DNA of 64,000 bases, taken from Desulfovibrio sp. A2 (lineage in GTDB: Bacteria; Desulfobacterota; Desulfovibrionia; Desulfovibrionales; Desulfovibrionaceae). The stretch lies in contig NZ_AGFG01000044.1 of assembly GCF_000226255.1 (NCBI RefSeq), positions 8,993-72,992 on the forward strand, read 5' to 3'. The position numbers and the translations under genes are program-made. The notes under the pieces were generated by a model. That model was not told the DNA's origin. It saw only the letters and a program-made list of their open reading frames with translations, and did no database searches. This document shows positions 18,148 to 28,425 of the stretch, one piece after another; position 1 is the first letter of the stretch, and every line of letters starts with the position of its first letter.

Positions 18148-18911
18148 CGAAGCAGACTGCCAAGATCGAATGCCGCGACCTGTCCAAGGCATTCCACGTG
18201 CCGGGGCAGGACCAGCGGCTGCTGGTGCTTGACCGCGTGTCGCTGTCGGTGCGCGAGAACGAATTCCTGGTCGTCCTGGGGCCGGGCCAGTGCGGCAAGA
18301 CCGTGCTGCTCAACTGCATCGCCGGGCTCATCGAACCCTCTGCCGGGCAAGTGCTGCTGGGCGGCACGCCGGTCACCAGGCCGGGGCCGGACCGGGCCAT
18401 GGTCTTCCAGCGCTACGCCCTGATGCCGTGGAAGACCGTGGAGCACAACGTGGCCTTCGGCCTGGCCGTGCGCGGCGTACCCGTGAAGGAACGGCTGGCC
18501 ACGGCCCACCACTACATCGACCTGGTGGGGCTGAAGGGCTTCGAGAAAGCATACCCGGAGCAGCTTTCCGGAGGCATGAAGCAGCGCGTGGGCATCGCCC
18601 GCGCCTACGCCAACGCCCCCGACATCCTGCTGATGGACGAGCCCTTCGGCGCGCTGGACGCCCAGACCCGCTACGCCATGGAACAGGACCTGCGCTCCAT
18701 CTGGGAAAAGGACAAGCGCACGGTCATCTTCGTTACCAACAACATCGAAGAGGCCATCTACCTGGGCGACAGGATACTGGTCATGTCCGTGCTGCCCGGC
18801 AGGGTGAAGGCGGAATACGCCATCGACATCCCCTCGCCGCGCAACTACACCGACCCTGCTTTTCTCACCTACAGAAAGCAGATCTCCAACGCCACGGACC
18901 TTTCCCTATAG
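18144..18911 (+). CDS. ABC transporter ATPase 1 (SsuB/TauB-like, partly degenerate site)
   Basis: Cytoplasmic nucleotide-binding subunit, 255 aa. The Walker A motif is GPGQCGKT (46-53), Q-loop Q89, signature LSGGM (141-145, functional type), Walker B ILLMDE (161-166). The H-loop histidine expected after VT is replaced by N199 (VTNNIEEA). Loss of the switch histidine usually cripples hydrolysis at that subunit's own site, while its intact signature can serve the partner. ATG overlaps the permease 2 stop as ATGA; GGAGGGAG precedes it. It pairs with the next gene. Confidence 0.92.
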   Translation: MTKQTAKIECRDLSKAFHVPGQDQRLLVLDRVSLSVRENEFLVVLGPGQCGKTVLLNCIAGLIEPSAGQVLLGGTPVTRPGPDRAMVFQRYALMPWKTVEHNVAFGLAVRGVPVKERLATAHHYIDLVGLKGFEKAYPEQLSGGMKQRVGIARAYANAPDILLMDEPFGALDAQTRYAMEQDLRSIWEKDKRTVIFVTNNIEEAIYLGDRILVMSVLPGRVKAEYAIDIPSPRNYTDPAFLTYRKQISNATDLSL

Positions 18912-18921
18912 GAGACATGTC

Positions 18922-19695
18922 ATGGAGACTGCCGCCACGTATCCTTACGCCGCCAACCGCAAGACCAAGGTGCAGGTGGAAAACCTCACCAAGTGCTACG
19001 GCGACCTGCTGGTGCTCGATAAGATCAACTTCGAGATCTATCAGGGGGAACTGCTGTGCATCGTGGGCCCCACGGGCTGCGGCAAGACCACGTTCCTGAA
19101 CTGCCTTTCGCAGTTCATTCCCATGACCGAAGGGTCCATCCTGGTGGACGGCGTGCCCGCCTCGCCGGAAATCCACAACATCGCCTTCGTGTTCCAGGAG
19201 GTTTCCGCCATCCCCTGGCTGACGGTGGAGGACAACATCCGCTTCGGCCTGCGCATCAAGCGCCTGCCGGAAGCGGAGATAGAACTGCGCACCGAACGCA
19301 TGCTCGACCTCGTGGGGCTGCGCAAATACCGCACCTACTACCCACAGCAGCTTTCCGCCAGCATGGAGCAGCGCGTGGTCATCGCGCGCAACTTCGCCAT
19401 CAACCCGGACCTGTTGCTGATGGACGAGCCTTACGGGCAACTGGACGTAAAGCTGCGCTACTACCTGGAGGACGAGCTGATCCGCATCTGGAAGGAACTG
19501 GGCAGCACGGTGGCCTTCATCACCCACAACATCGAAGAAGCCATCTACCTCGCCGAGCGCATCCTGATCCTGTCGCCCAAGCCCTCGACCATCAAGGAAG
19601 AGGTCATCGTGGATCTGCCCCGCCCCCGCCAGTACGACGACCCCGAGTTCGTCCGGCTGCGCGAATACGTGACCGAGCGCATCAAGTGGTGGTAG
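18922..19695 (+). CDS. ABC transporter ATPase 2 (SsuB/TauB-like, degenerate signature)
   Basis: Second nucleotide-binding subunit, 257 aa. Walker A GPTGCGKT (49-56), Q-loop Q92, Walker B LLLMDE (164-169) and H-loop H202 (ITHNIEEA) are canonical, but the signature motif is LSASM (144-148) instead of LSGGQ. This complements ATPase 1: one composite site (Walker motifs from this subunit, signature from ATPase 1) looks intact, the other degenerate. Eleven bases separate it from ATPase 1, with AGGAG before the ATG. The pair therefore looks like an asymmetric heterodimer. Confidence 0.92.
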   Translation: METAATYPYAANRKTKVQVENLTKCYGDLLVLDKINFEIYQGELLCIVGPTGCGKTTFLNCLSQFIPMTEGSILVDGVPASPEIHNIAFVFQEVSAIPWLTVEDNIRFGLRIKRLPEAEIELRTERMLDLVGLRKYRTYYPQQLSASMEQRVVIARNFAINPDLLLMDEPYGQLDVKLRYYLEDELIRIWKELGSTVAFITHNIEEAIYLAERILILSPKPSTIKEEVIVDLPRPRQYDDPEFVRLREYVTERIKWW

Positions 19696-19712
19696 GCCGC
19701 CTGCCCACCCCT

Positions 19713-19739
19713 CCGCCCGCCCCTCGTGCAGGCGGGCGG
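19713..19739. promoter_or_regulatory. Hairpin after the ABC operon
   Basis: CCGCCCGCC / GGCGGGCGG with a 9-base spacer and no T-run. It may attenuate transcription between the transporter and the two dehydrogenase genes; weak evidence. Confidence 0.35.
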
Positions 19740-19924
19740 TGGACGGCGGCCCGCCATCGTTTCCCATCGTTCCCCAACGTTTGCAGTCCATAGCGGTTCT
19801 TTTCGTCCGTGCCGTCTCACCGGCCCCTTTTGGCCCGCTTGGCCACATTCCGGGGGGCGCGACGGACGCAACGTCAAACCGGGCCCGCGCGGTGCGCGGG
19901 CAACGCCAGCCAGGGAGAAACGTC

Positions 19925-20785
19925 ATGCATATCGGATTCATCGGAGCAGGGCTGATGGGAGGACCGCTGGCCCGCAATCTCATCCGGGCCGGAAAGGACG
20001 TGCTGGTCTACGACCTGAGCGCCGAGGCCGCCGCGCGCACCGCCGGCGCGGGCCCCACCGGACGCACCGCCGCCGCCCTGGCCGACCTGGCCGGGTGCGA
20101 CCTCGTCTTCACCAGCCTGCCCCTGCCCGCCCACGTGGAAGGAGTGATGCTGGGTGACGACGGCCTGCTGCAACGCCTGAAGCCCGGCGCCATCCACGTG
20201 GATCTGAGCACCATCGACCCGCAGACCTCGGCCCGGCTGGAGGCAGCAGCCAAGGCCAGGGGATGCGCCTTCCTGCAATGCACCCTGGGCAAGACGCCCG
20301 CCCACGCGGAAAAGGCCGAGGAACCCATGTTCATCGGCGGCGACCGGGCCGTGTTCGACAGCCTGGCCGACATCTGGCCCGTCATCGGCAAGCCCGCCTA
20401 CTACATGGGCGGCGTGGCCGCCTCGTGCGCCGTCAAGCTGATCAGCAACATGGTGGGCATGACCAACCTGGCCGTGCTGGCCGAGGGGCTGCGCATTGGC
20501 GAAAAGGCCGGCATCGAGCGCGGCGCGCTCATCGCCCTGCTGCAGGACACCGGGGCGCGCAGCTTCCAGATGGACGTGCGCGGCCCGTGGATCGCGGCCG
20601 ACGACTACGCCAACCGCTTCGGCCTCGACCTTGCCCTGAAGGACGTGCGCCTGGGCTGCGAAATGGCCGCCGCCTGGGGCATGAAGATTCCGGCCATGTC
20701 CGCCGCGTTGGAAACCTTTCGGCGCGCCAGCGCCGCGGGGCTCGGCCGCGAGGACTGCAACGCCGTGTACAAGGCGACCGAATAA
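19925..20785 (+). CDS. Beta-hydroxyacid dehydrogenase family (3-hydroxyisobutyrate / sulfolactaldehyde reductase-like)
   Basis: NAD(P)-dependent oxidoreductase of 286 aa. Dinucleotide motif GFIGAGLMG at 4-12, substrate loop DLSTIDP at 93-99, catalytic lysine K171 in AVKLISN, and the LALKDVRLG segment. Where classical hydroxyisobutyrate dehydrogenases have SGG, this protein has GKTPAHA at 122-128. That resembles the G-R-T-S-A-N-A loop I recall for sulfolactaldehyde reductase YihU, whose Arg binds the sulfonate. Two other YihU pocket residues (Asn174, Ser178) appear as S174 and G178, so identity of substrate is uncertain. AGGGAG lies 7 bases before the ATG. Candidate role: interconversion of a C3 hydroxysulfonate and its aldehyde. 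Confidence 0.82.
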   Translation: MHIGFIGAGLMGGPLARNLIRAGKDVLVYDLSAEAAARTAGAGPTGRTAAALADLAGCDLVFTSLPLPAHVEGVMLGDDGLLQRLKPGAIHVDLSTIDPQTSARLEAAAKARGCAFLQCTLGKTPAHAEKAEEPMFIGGDRAVFDSLADIWPVIGKPAYYMGGVAASCAVKLISNMVGMTNLAVLAEGLRIGEKAGIERGALIALLQDTGARSFQMDVRGPWIAADDYANRFGLDLALKDVRLGCEMAAAWGMKIPAMSAALETFRRASAAGLGREDCNAVYKATE

Positions 20786-20888
20786 CCACGAACCCCACGG
20801 ACCCCATGGACTGGGGGCGCAACGCCCCTCTTCGCCTTCCCCGGGCCCCATTGGCCCCCGCAGCATCCGGAACCTGAAAGGAGCACAC

Positions 20889-22343
20889 ATGTTAAGCAAT
20901 CCCGAATTGATGCGTCAGGCATGCTACATCGACGGCGCGTGGGTGGGGGCCGACGGCGACGCCACCATTGCCGTACACAACCCCGCCAACGGGACGCAGT
21001 TGGGCACGGTGCCCGCATGCGGCAAGGCGGAAACCGCCCGCGCCATCGCCGCCGCCGCCCGCGCCTGGCCTGCCTGGCGCGCCCTGACCGCCCTGCAGCG
21101 CGCGGACATCATGCTGCGCTGGCGTGATCTGATCATGCAGAACCAGGACGACCTGGCCAAGCTGATGACCCTGGAACAGGGCAAGCCCCTGCCCGAAGCA
21201 CGCGGCGAAATCGGCTTCGCGTGCAGCTTCCTGCGCTGGTTCGCGGAAGAAGCCCGCCGCATGTACGGCGACGTGGTGCCCGCCCCGTGGCCGGGCAAGC
21301 GCATCCTGGTCACCCGCGAGCCGGTGGGCGTGGTGGGCATCATCACCCCGTGGAACTTCCCCACGGCCATGATCGGCCGCAAGGTGGGCGCGGCCTTCGC
21401 CGCCGGGTGCCCGGTGGTGATCAAGCCCGCCAGCCAGACCCCCTATTCCGCCCTGGCCCTGGCCGGGCTGGCCGAGCAGGCGGGGGTGCCCAAGGGCGTG
21501 TTCAACGTGCTGACCGGTTCGGCCCGCGAAATCGGCGGCGAACTGACGTCCAACCCCGCCGTGCGCAAGGTCAGCTTCACCGGCTCCACCGAGGTGGGCA
21601 AGGAACTGATCCGCCAGTGCGCCTCCACGGTGAAGAAGGTGTCCATGGAACTGGGCGGCAACGCGCCGTTCCTCATCTTCGACGACGCGGACATCGACCT
21701 CGCCATCGTCGGGGCCATGGCCAGCAAGTACCGCAACACCGGCCAGACCTGCATCTGCGCCAACCGCTTCTACGTGCAGGAAGGGGTGTACGACCTGTTC
21801 GTGCAGAAGCTGGCCGTGGCCGTTTCCGGCCTGAAGGTGGGCAACGGCCTGGACGACGGCGTGACCCAGGGACCGCTCATCGACGGCAAGGCGCTGGCCA
21901 AGGTGGAATCGCAGGTCAAGGACGCCCTGGCCAAGGGCGGCACCCTGGTCTGCGGCGGCCGCCGCCACAGCCTGGGGGGCAACTTCTTCGAGCCCACGGT
22001 CATCGCCGGGGCCACCCCGGACATGGCCTTCGCCAAGGAGGAAACCTTCGGACCGCTGGCTCCGGTGTTCCGCTTCAAGACCGAGGCCGAGGCCATCGCC
22101 ATGGCCAACGACACGGAATTCGGGCTGGCCGCCTACGCCTACACCCGCGACCTGGGCACCGCCTTCCGCGTGTCCGAGGCGCTGGAATACGGGCTGGTGG
22201 GCATCAACGAAAGCCTCATCTCCACCTGCGAGGCCCCGTTCGGCGGCGTGAAGGAAAGCGGCATGGGCCGCGAGGGTTCGCGCCACGGCCTCGATGACTA
22301 CACGGTGATCAAGTACACCTGCATGGGCGGACTTGGCGGATAG
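20889..22343 (+). CDS. NAD(P)-dependent aldehyde dehydrogenase (succinate-semialdehyde / sulfolactaldehyde dehydrogenase-like)
   Basis: Oxidises an aldehyde to a carboxylate; 484 aa. The catalytic cysteine is C288 in NTGQTCICANR and the general base is E254 in MELGGNAPF; TPWNFP and FTGSTEVGK are the cofactor motifs. C290 next to the nucleophile is the pair seen in GabD-type enzymes. Bacterial sulfolactaldehyde dehydrogenases belong to this same subgroup, which fits the sulfonate cluster, but succinate semialdehyde remains possible. AAAGGAG precedes the ATG by 5 bases. It follows the hydroxyacid dehydrogenase by 103 bases and a stable hairpin (22429) closes the unit. Confidence 0.9.
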   Translation: MLSNPELMRQACYIDGAWVGADGDATIAVHNPANGTQLGTVPACGKAETARAIAAAARAWPAWRALTALQRADIMLRWRDLIMQNQDDLAKLMTLEQGKPLPEARGEIGFACSFLRWFAEEARRMYGDVVPAPWPGKRILVTREPVGVVGIITPWNFPTAMIGRKVGAAFAAGCPVVIKPASQTPYSALALAGLAEQAGVPKGVFNVLTGSAREIGGELTSNPAVRKVSFTGSTEVGKELIRQCASTVKKVSMELGGNAPFLIFDDADIDLAIVGAMASKYRNTGQTCICANRFYVQEGVYDLFVQKLAVAVSGLKVGNGLDDGVTQGPLIDGKALAKVESQVKDALAKGGTLVCGGRRHSLGGNFFEPTVIAGATPDMAFAKEETFGPLAPVFRFKTEAEAIAMANDTEFGLAAYAYTRDLGTAFRVSEALEYGLVGINESLISTCEAPFGGVKESGMGREGSRHGLDDYTVIKYTCMGGLGG

Positions 22344-22673
22344 GCTCCCCATGTCGGCAAGGCCGCAACGCCGGGACAAGGCCCCGCGCTGGATGGCACC
22401 CACGGCTCCAGCCGTCATGTGATCCGCTGGCCGGGCATGCGGGGCGACGCGCATGCCCGGCCCCTTTCCGGCAACACCCGCAGCCGGAAAGACACCCGCA
22501 GGGCGGGCGCGCCCACATGCTGGCCCGTGGAGGGCGTGCCCGCCTTTCCTTCACCCCGACCTTGGCCTATACCCGTCCCATGGCGGAGCGGAATCGCCGT
22601 CCCCGGACACCCGGCCGCGCCCTCCGTCGGACACCGGGCGAAGTGCGGCCGAGCCCTGCGTCAAGGGAGCGAC
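22344..22673. other. Gap before the sigma-54 activator gene
   Basis: 330 bases containing the strong hairpin at 22429-22462. I found no sigma-54 box, no TGC-N6-GCA palindrome and no good vegetative promoter for the activator. Confidence 0.45.
22429..22462. terminator. Strong inverted repeat after the aldehyde dehydrogenase
   Basis: GGCCGGGCATGCG and its perfect 13-base complement around an 8-base loop, followed by CCCCTTTCC rather than a T-run. It probably ends the dehydrogenase transcript, with lower efficiency than a classical terminator. Confidence 0.55.
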
Positions 22674-24053
22674 ATGCTTGCGGAATACCTCGACCAATTG
22701 CTGGACACCTTCAAGGACGCCATTTGCATTACCGACCGTGCGGGGGTCATCATCTACCTCAACCGGCGGCACAGCGAACTGACCGGCATCCCCAAGGAAG
22801 ATCTGCTCGGCAAGTCGGCCATCGAGATGATGCGCCACGGCGTATTCGACGTGGTGCTCAACCCGGAGATCGTCAAAACCCGCCAGGGCACCACCTCTAT
22901 CCAGAACATCTCCAACGGCCGCAAGCTGTTCCTCGACGGCAGCCCCATCCTGGACCGCGAAGGCGAGGTGGTCTACGTGGTCACCTTCATGCGCGACGTG
23001 ACCACCCTGGTGGAACTGAAGCGCGAACTGGCCTCGCAAAAGGAACTGCTGGACGCTTTCCAGAGCCTGAGCAGCGCAAGCCCCGAACGCACCGAGAACT
23101 ACCCCCAGATGATGCACAGCGCCGTCATGCGCAGCATCTGCGAACAGCTGGAAGGCATCGCCGAAACCGACGCCACGGTGCTGCTGCTGGGCGACACCGG
23201 CGTGGGCAAGGACGTGCTGGCCCGGCGGCTGCACTCGGTCAGCCCGCGCGCGGGCAAGCCGTTCATCAAGGCCGACTGCGCCAGCATTCCCGCCAACCTC
23301 ATCGAGACGGAACTGTTCGGCTACACGCCGGGCACCTTCTCCGGCGGCAACCGGCACGGCAAGATGGGCCTCATAGAGGCCGCCGCCGGGGGCACCCTGT
23401 TCCTCGACGAAATCGGCGAGCTGCCCATGCCCATGCAATCGCGCCTGCTGCGCCTGCTGCAAGACCGCGAGGTGATGCGGGTGGGCTCCACCACCTCATC
23501 CAGGGTGGACGTGCGCATCGTGGCCGCCACCAACAAGGATCTGGAAAAGGAAGTGCGCGACGGGCGCTTTCGCAGCGACCTCTACTACCGCCTGAAGGTG
23601 GCTGTGGTCCGCATTCCCCCGCTGCGCCAGCGCAAGGCGGACATCGTGCCGCTGGCGCAGGGCTTTCTGAAGTTCTACTGCTCGAAGTACCGCCGCAGCC
23701 TCGCCCTGTCGCCCCAGGCCGAGGACGCCCTGCGCGAACACGGCTGGCCCGGCAACGTGCGCGAACTGGAAAATCTGATGCAGGGGTTGGTGGTCACCTG
23801 CCAGCGCAACGTCATCGAACCGCGCGACCTGCCCTTCGTCCGCCCCGCGCAGGCCAAGGCCGCGCCCTGCGCCAGCGCCGGGGCGGGGGTGGACATCGAG
23901 GGGCGCAGCTTCAAGGACATCATGCACGAACTGGAAGGGCGCGTGCTGCGCCAGGCGCTGGCCCGCTACGGCACCATCGCCGAGGTGGCCAAGCAGTTCG
24001 GCGTGGACCGCAGCACCATCTTCCGCAAACTGAAGGGCGGGCAGGAAGACTAG
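22674..24053 (+). CDS. Sigma-54-dependent transcriptional activator with PAS domain
   Basis: Enhancer-binding protein, 459 aa, probably the activator of the sulfonate locus. An N-terminal PAS sensor domain covers about 5-110, the AAA+ domain about 145-380 (Walker A GDTGVGKD at 173-180, Walker B TLFLDE at 241-246), and a Fis-type helix-turn-helix the last 30 residues ([17 protein letters not shown]). The sigma-54 contact loop, usually GAFTGA, reads GTFSGG at 220-225. The frame is open upstream but the ATG with GGGAG 5 bases before it begins the PAS domain. Sigma-54 promoters at 10017 and 14067 are its likely targets. Confidence 0.9.
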   Translation: MLAEYLDQLLDTFKDAICITDRAGVIIYLNRRHSELTGIPKEDLLGKSAIEMMRHGVFDVVLNPEIVKTRQGTTSIQNISNGRKLFLDGSPILDREGEVVYVVTFMRDVTTLVELKRELASQKELLDAFQSLSSASPERTENYPQMMHSAVMRSICEQLEGIAETDATVLLLGDTGVGKDVLARRLHSVSPRAGKPFIKADCASIPANLIETELFGYTPGTFSGGNRHGKMGLIEAAAGGTLFLDEIGELPMPMQSRLLRLLQDREVMRVGSTTSSRVDVRIVAATNKDLEKEVRDGRFRSDLYYRLKVAVVRIPPLRQRKADIVPLAQGFLKFYCSKYRRSLALSPQAEDALREHGWPGNVRELENLMQGLVVTCQRNVIEPRDLPFVRPAQAKAAPCASAGAGVDIEGRSFKDIMHELEGRVLRQALARYGTIAEVAKQFGVDRSTIFRKLKGGQED

Positions 24054-24280
24054 CCGGGCTGCAGAGTTGCGGGTTCCCCCGCCGCTTGTCCGCGCATGCG
24101 CCCGGCCTCGCCATTGCGCCGGCCGTAACCGCATTGCGATTCATGACGGGGCGGACGACGCACACCGACGCCAGCCAGGTGCGCGGCCCCGCACGCCACG
24201 GCCCGCGCCGCTCACGCCCTTGCGCTGCCGGACGTCTTCTGGCACTGCCAAGTGATCATTTACGCGCACAAGGAGTATGC

Positions 24281-24880
24281 ATGGAGTTCCTGCCCATCAA
24301 ACGGGCGCTCATGAGCGCCACGGACAAGAGCGGCCTGGCCGACTTCGCGGCCTTTCTGGCGGGCAACGGCGTGGAACTCGTCTCCACCGGCGGCACGCGC
24401 CGCATGCTCGAAGGCGCGGGGCTGAAGGTCACCCCCGTCAGCCGCGTGACCGGCTTTCCCGAAATCCTCGGGGGCCGGGTGAAGACGCTGCACCCGCACA
24501 TCCACGGCGGCGTGCTGGCCGACAAGGACAACCCGGAACACGTGGCCACGCTGCGCGAACTGGGCATCGCCCCGTTCGACCTGATCTGCGTGAACCTGTA
24601 CGACTTCGCCACCGCCGCGGCCAAGGGTCTGGACCTCAAGCAGGCCGTGGAGGAAATCGACATCGGCGGCCCCTGCATGCTGCGCGCGGCCGCCAAGAAC
24701 TACCACTCCATCCTCGTGCTGCCCTCGCCCGCGTACTACGGCCGGGCCATGGAGGAAATGCGCGGCAACTCCATGCGCGTGGGGCTGGAATTCCGGCGCG
24801 AGATGTCGGTGCTCACCTTTGCCGCCACGGCGGCCTACGACCGGATGATCGCCGACTATCTGGCCGCCGCGGCACGGTAG
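24281..24880 (+). CDS. purH: IMP cyclohydrolase (stand-alone N-terminal half of PurH)
   Basis: Closes FAICAR to IMP, the last step of de novo purine synthesis. The 199-residue protein is the MGS-like domain only: STGGTRRML, VKTLHPHIHGGVL, DLICVNLYDF and IDIGGPCMLRAAAKNY match the N-terminal third of bifunctional PurH. The transformylase part is absent here and encoded at 3304. AAGGAG stands 6 bases before the ATG. A terminator lies 27 bases after the stop, so it is a single-gene unit next to an unrelated regulator. Confidence 0.93.
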   Translation: MEFLPIKRALMSATDKSGLADFAAFLAGNGVELVSTGGTRRMLEGAGLKVTPVSRVTGFPEILGGRVKTLHPHIHGGVLADKDNPEHVATLRELGIAPFDLICVNLYDFATAAAKGLDLKQAVEEIDIGGPCMLRAAAKNYHSILVLPSPAYYGRAMEEMRGNSMRVGLEFRREMSVLTFAATAAYDRMIADYLAAAAR

Positions 24881-24907
24881 CGACCATAACCTTCGTTTCG
24901 ACTGCAG

Positions 24908-24936
24908 ACCGGGCGTCCCCAGGGACGCCCGGTTTC
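24908..24936 (+). terminator. Intrinsic terminator after IMP cyclohydrolase
   Basis: Eleven-base stem ACCGGGCGTCC with its complement, 4-base loop, then TTTCG. Confidence 0.8.
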
Positions 24937-25115
24937 GTCATGGGGCGGAATCCGTCCGGCCCGCATCCCGCGGCTGCCACTTCCCAGCCCGACAGCCGTG
25001 CGGATGCCCTGTTTCCGCCGCTTCCCCGCGCCGCCCCTTCCGCGTATGATGGGCTTTCGCGCCGGGCAGCCGCCCGCACGCCCCATTTCCATTCCGCCAG
25101 CGCAGGAGCACTCCC

Positions 25116-26999
<1,884 letters not shown>

Positions 27000-28425
27000 C
27001 CGGGCGTGCCCCCGGCACGGCGCGGCCGCGCCCTTTCCGGCGCGCGAACCCAGCTCACCCGGCGGCAGCCCCTGGTTTTCACAGCGCGCGTCCGAGCGTG
27101 CATCCGGGGTGTTCCTCGCAGCCGCTCCAGCTGTCCTGCCGCCACGACCAGTGCGGCTGGCGGCGCATGGGGCACCCCCGTGCATCGTGCGGGCGCACAG
27201 TGCCGCATACCGGCGCGCCGCCCTCTGCACTGGCTCAACATGCCGCCATTGCTACTGGTATTTTTTTGAAGAAAAATACCCTTTTGCTACGCCATGTTGC
27301 ACTGGCCGCATTTGCGCCGCGCGGCATGCCCGCATGCGCATATCCATGTCCATCAATGGATGCGCCATGTTGCAACACACCGCAGCATGCGGAAAAATGC
27401 CATGCATCCGCCGCAAGAGTGCCTTCACAACGCCACACCCCCTTTACAGCAACGCGACACACGGCTACGTTGTAATCACCGGCGGAAAAGATCGACCTAG
27501 CCAGTGGGTCGGCATCCCGCCGGAGTACGCAGCGATGCCGAGGGCGTCGCGAGGTTCGCAACCAGTGCACAGAGCGCTCGCAGCCTGCGCCGGAAGCAGG
27601 CGGAGCCCAGCCGAGCCACGGCACGACGCACGGAACGCGGCTAGGGTGAGCAAGCGAAGAACACCATCGGAGGACTGTTCTGGCAGAGATTTACCCCCAT
27701 AACGGCAAAGCGAGTTGCCCCCGATGAATAGGGACACGGAAGATAATCCCTAACAGGCGTGCAGCAGAGATCCCGGCGCAGAGCGCGGAATCTCCCGGAT
27801 ATCCGGAGCGGCACGCCTTTCCTTTTGCCGTTTTCCGCCCGCCACGCCGCCCGGCGAGCCCCGCCCCACTTCCCGCCGCCCGCGCACCCTGCCCCCAGCC
27901 TCCCCGACTTCACGACGATCACCCGCCCTGGCCGGGGCTTCCCGCAGCCTCATTCTTTTCCGCCCGCGCGGAGACCTGCCACGCGCCAGCCCGTCCTTTC
28001 CCCCGCCTTCGCGGCGCAACGGCCGCCGCGCCCGCACTTTTCTTCGCCCCCTCCTTGCAGTAAGTACACGCAGACCTTGCCACGCGGCGCGAAAGCGCCT
28101 AAATCATACCCATACGGTAGGCAATACCCCCACTCGCGTGGGGTATTTCATGCCGTTATCCCGGCGCTGCGCCAGCACCCTGACTGCATGGCGTCACCGG
28201 AAATGGCCGATTCCACGCAGCCATCTTGACGGCCGCCCGCGCCTGGGGCAGTGCAACCCCTTGCGGGGCCGAACTTTTCCGATCGTTTCGTACCGCGTCG
28301 CCGCCGCTGCCGCATGTTCCGGCCAGCCCCGGCGCACCCGCGCAAGCCCGAACAGACGCGCGACCCCATGCCGCGCGCCGCACCCCGCGCCGCCAGACGC
28401 GCGCGCAGCCCACGGAGGTTCCAGC
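27000..28425. other. 1.4-kb gene-free region upstream of the CoA-disulfide reductase
   Basis: No credible protein. The left half is less GC-rich than the genes around it. It holds a hairpin GGTATTTTT / AAAAATACC (27257-27280), a direct repeat CGCCATGTTGCA at 27290-27301 and 27363-27374 whose second copy continues as TGTTGCAACA, a structured segment at about 27510-27720 with stems such as CGGCATC/GATGCCG and GCCTGC/GCAGGC, and a bulged hairpin AATACCCC / GGGGTATT at 28123-28147. The region may hide an uncharacterised RNA or decayed mobile element; I cannot assign one. Confidence 0.45.

Noticed and set aside
22395..22412. TGGCAC sequence before the sigma-54 activator gene
   Set aside because: GG and GC are not 10 bases apart, so it is not a sigma-54 promoter.
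27465..27737. Minus-strand 90-codon frame in the 1.4-kb gap
   Set aside because: Leucine-rich and superficially protein-like, but no Shine-Dalgarno or domain; treated as part of an unassigned structured region.
27480..27780. RNase P RNA, cobalamin riboswitch or 6S RNA in the 1.4-kb gap
   Set aside because: Short resemblances such as AATAGGGA were found, but none of the defining conserved cores could be placed on either strand.
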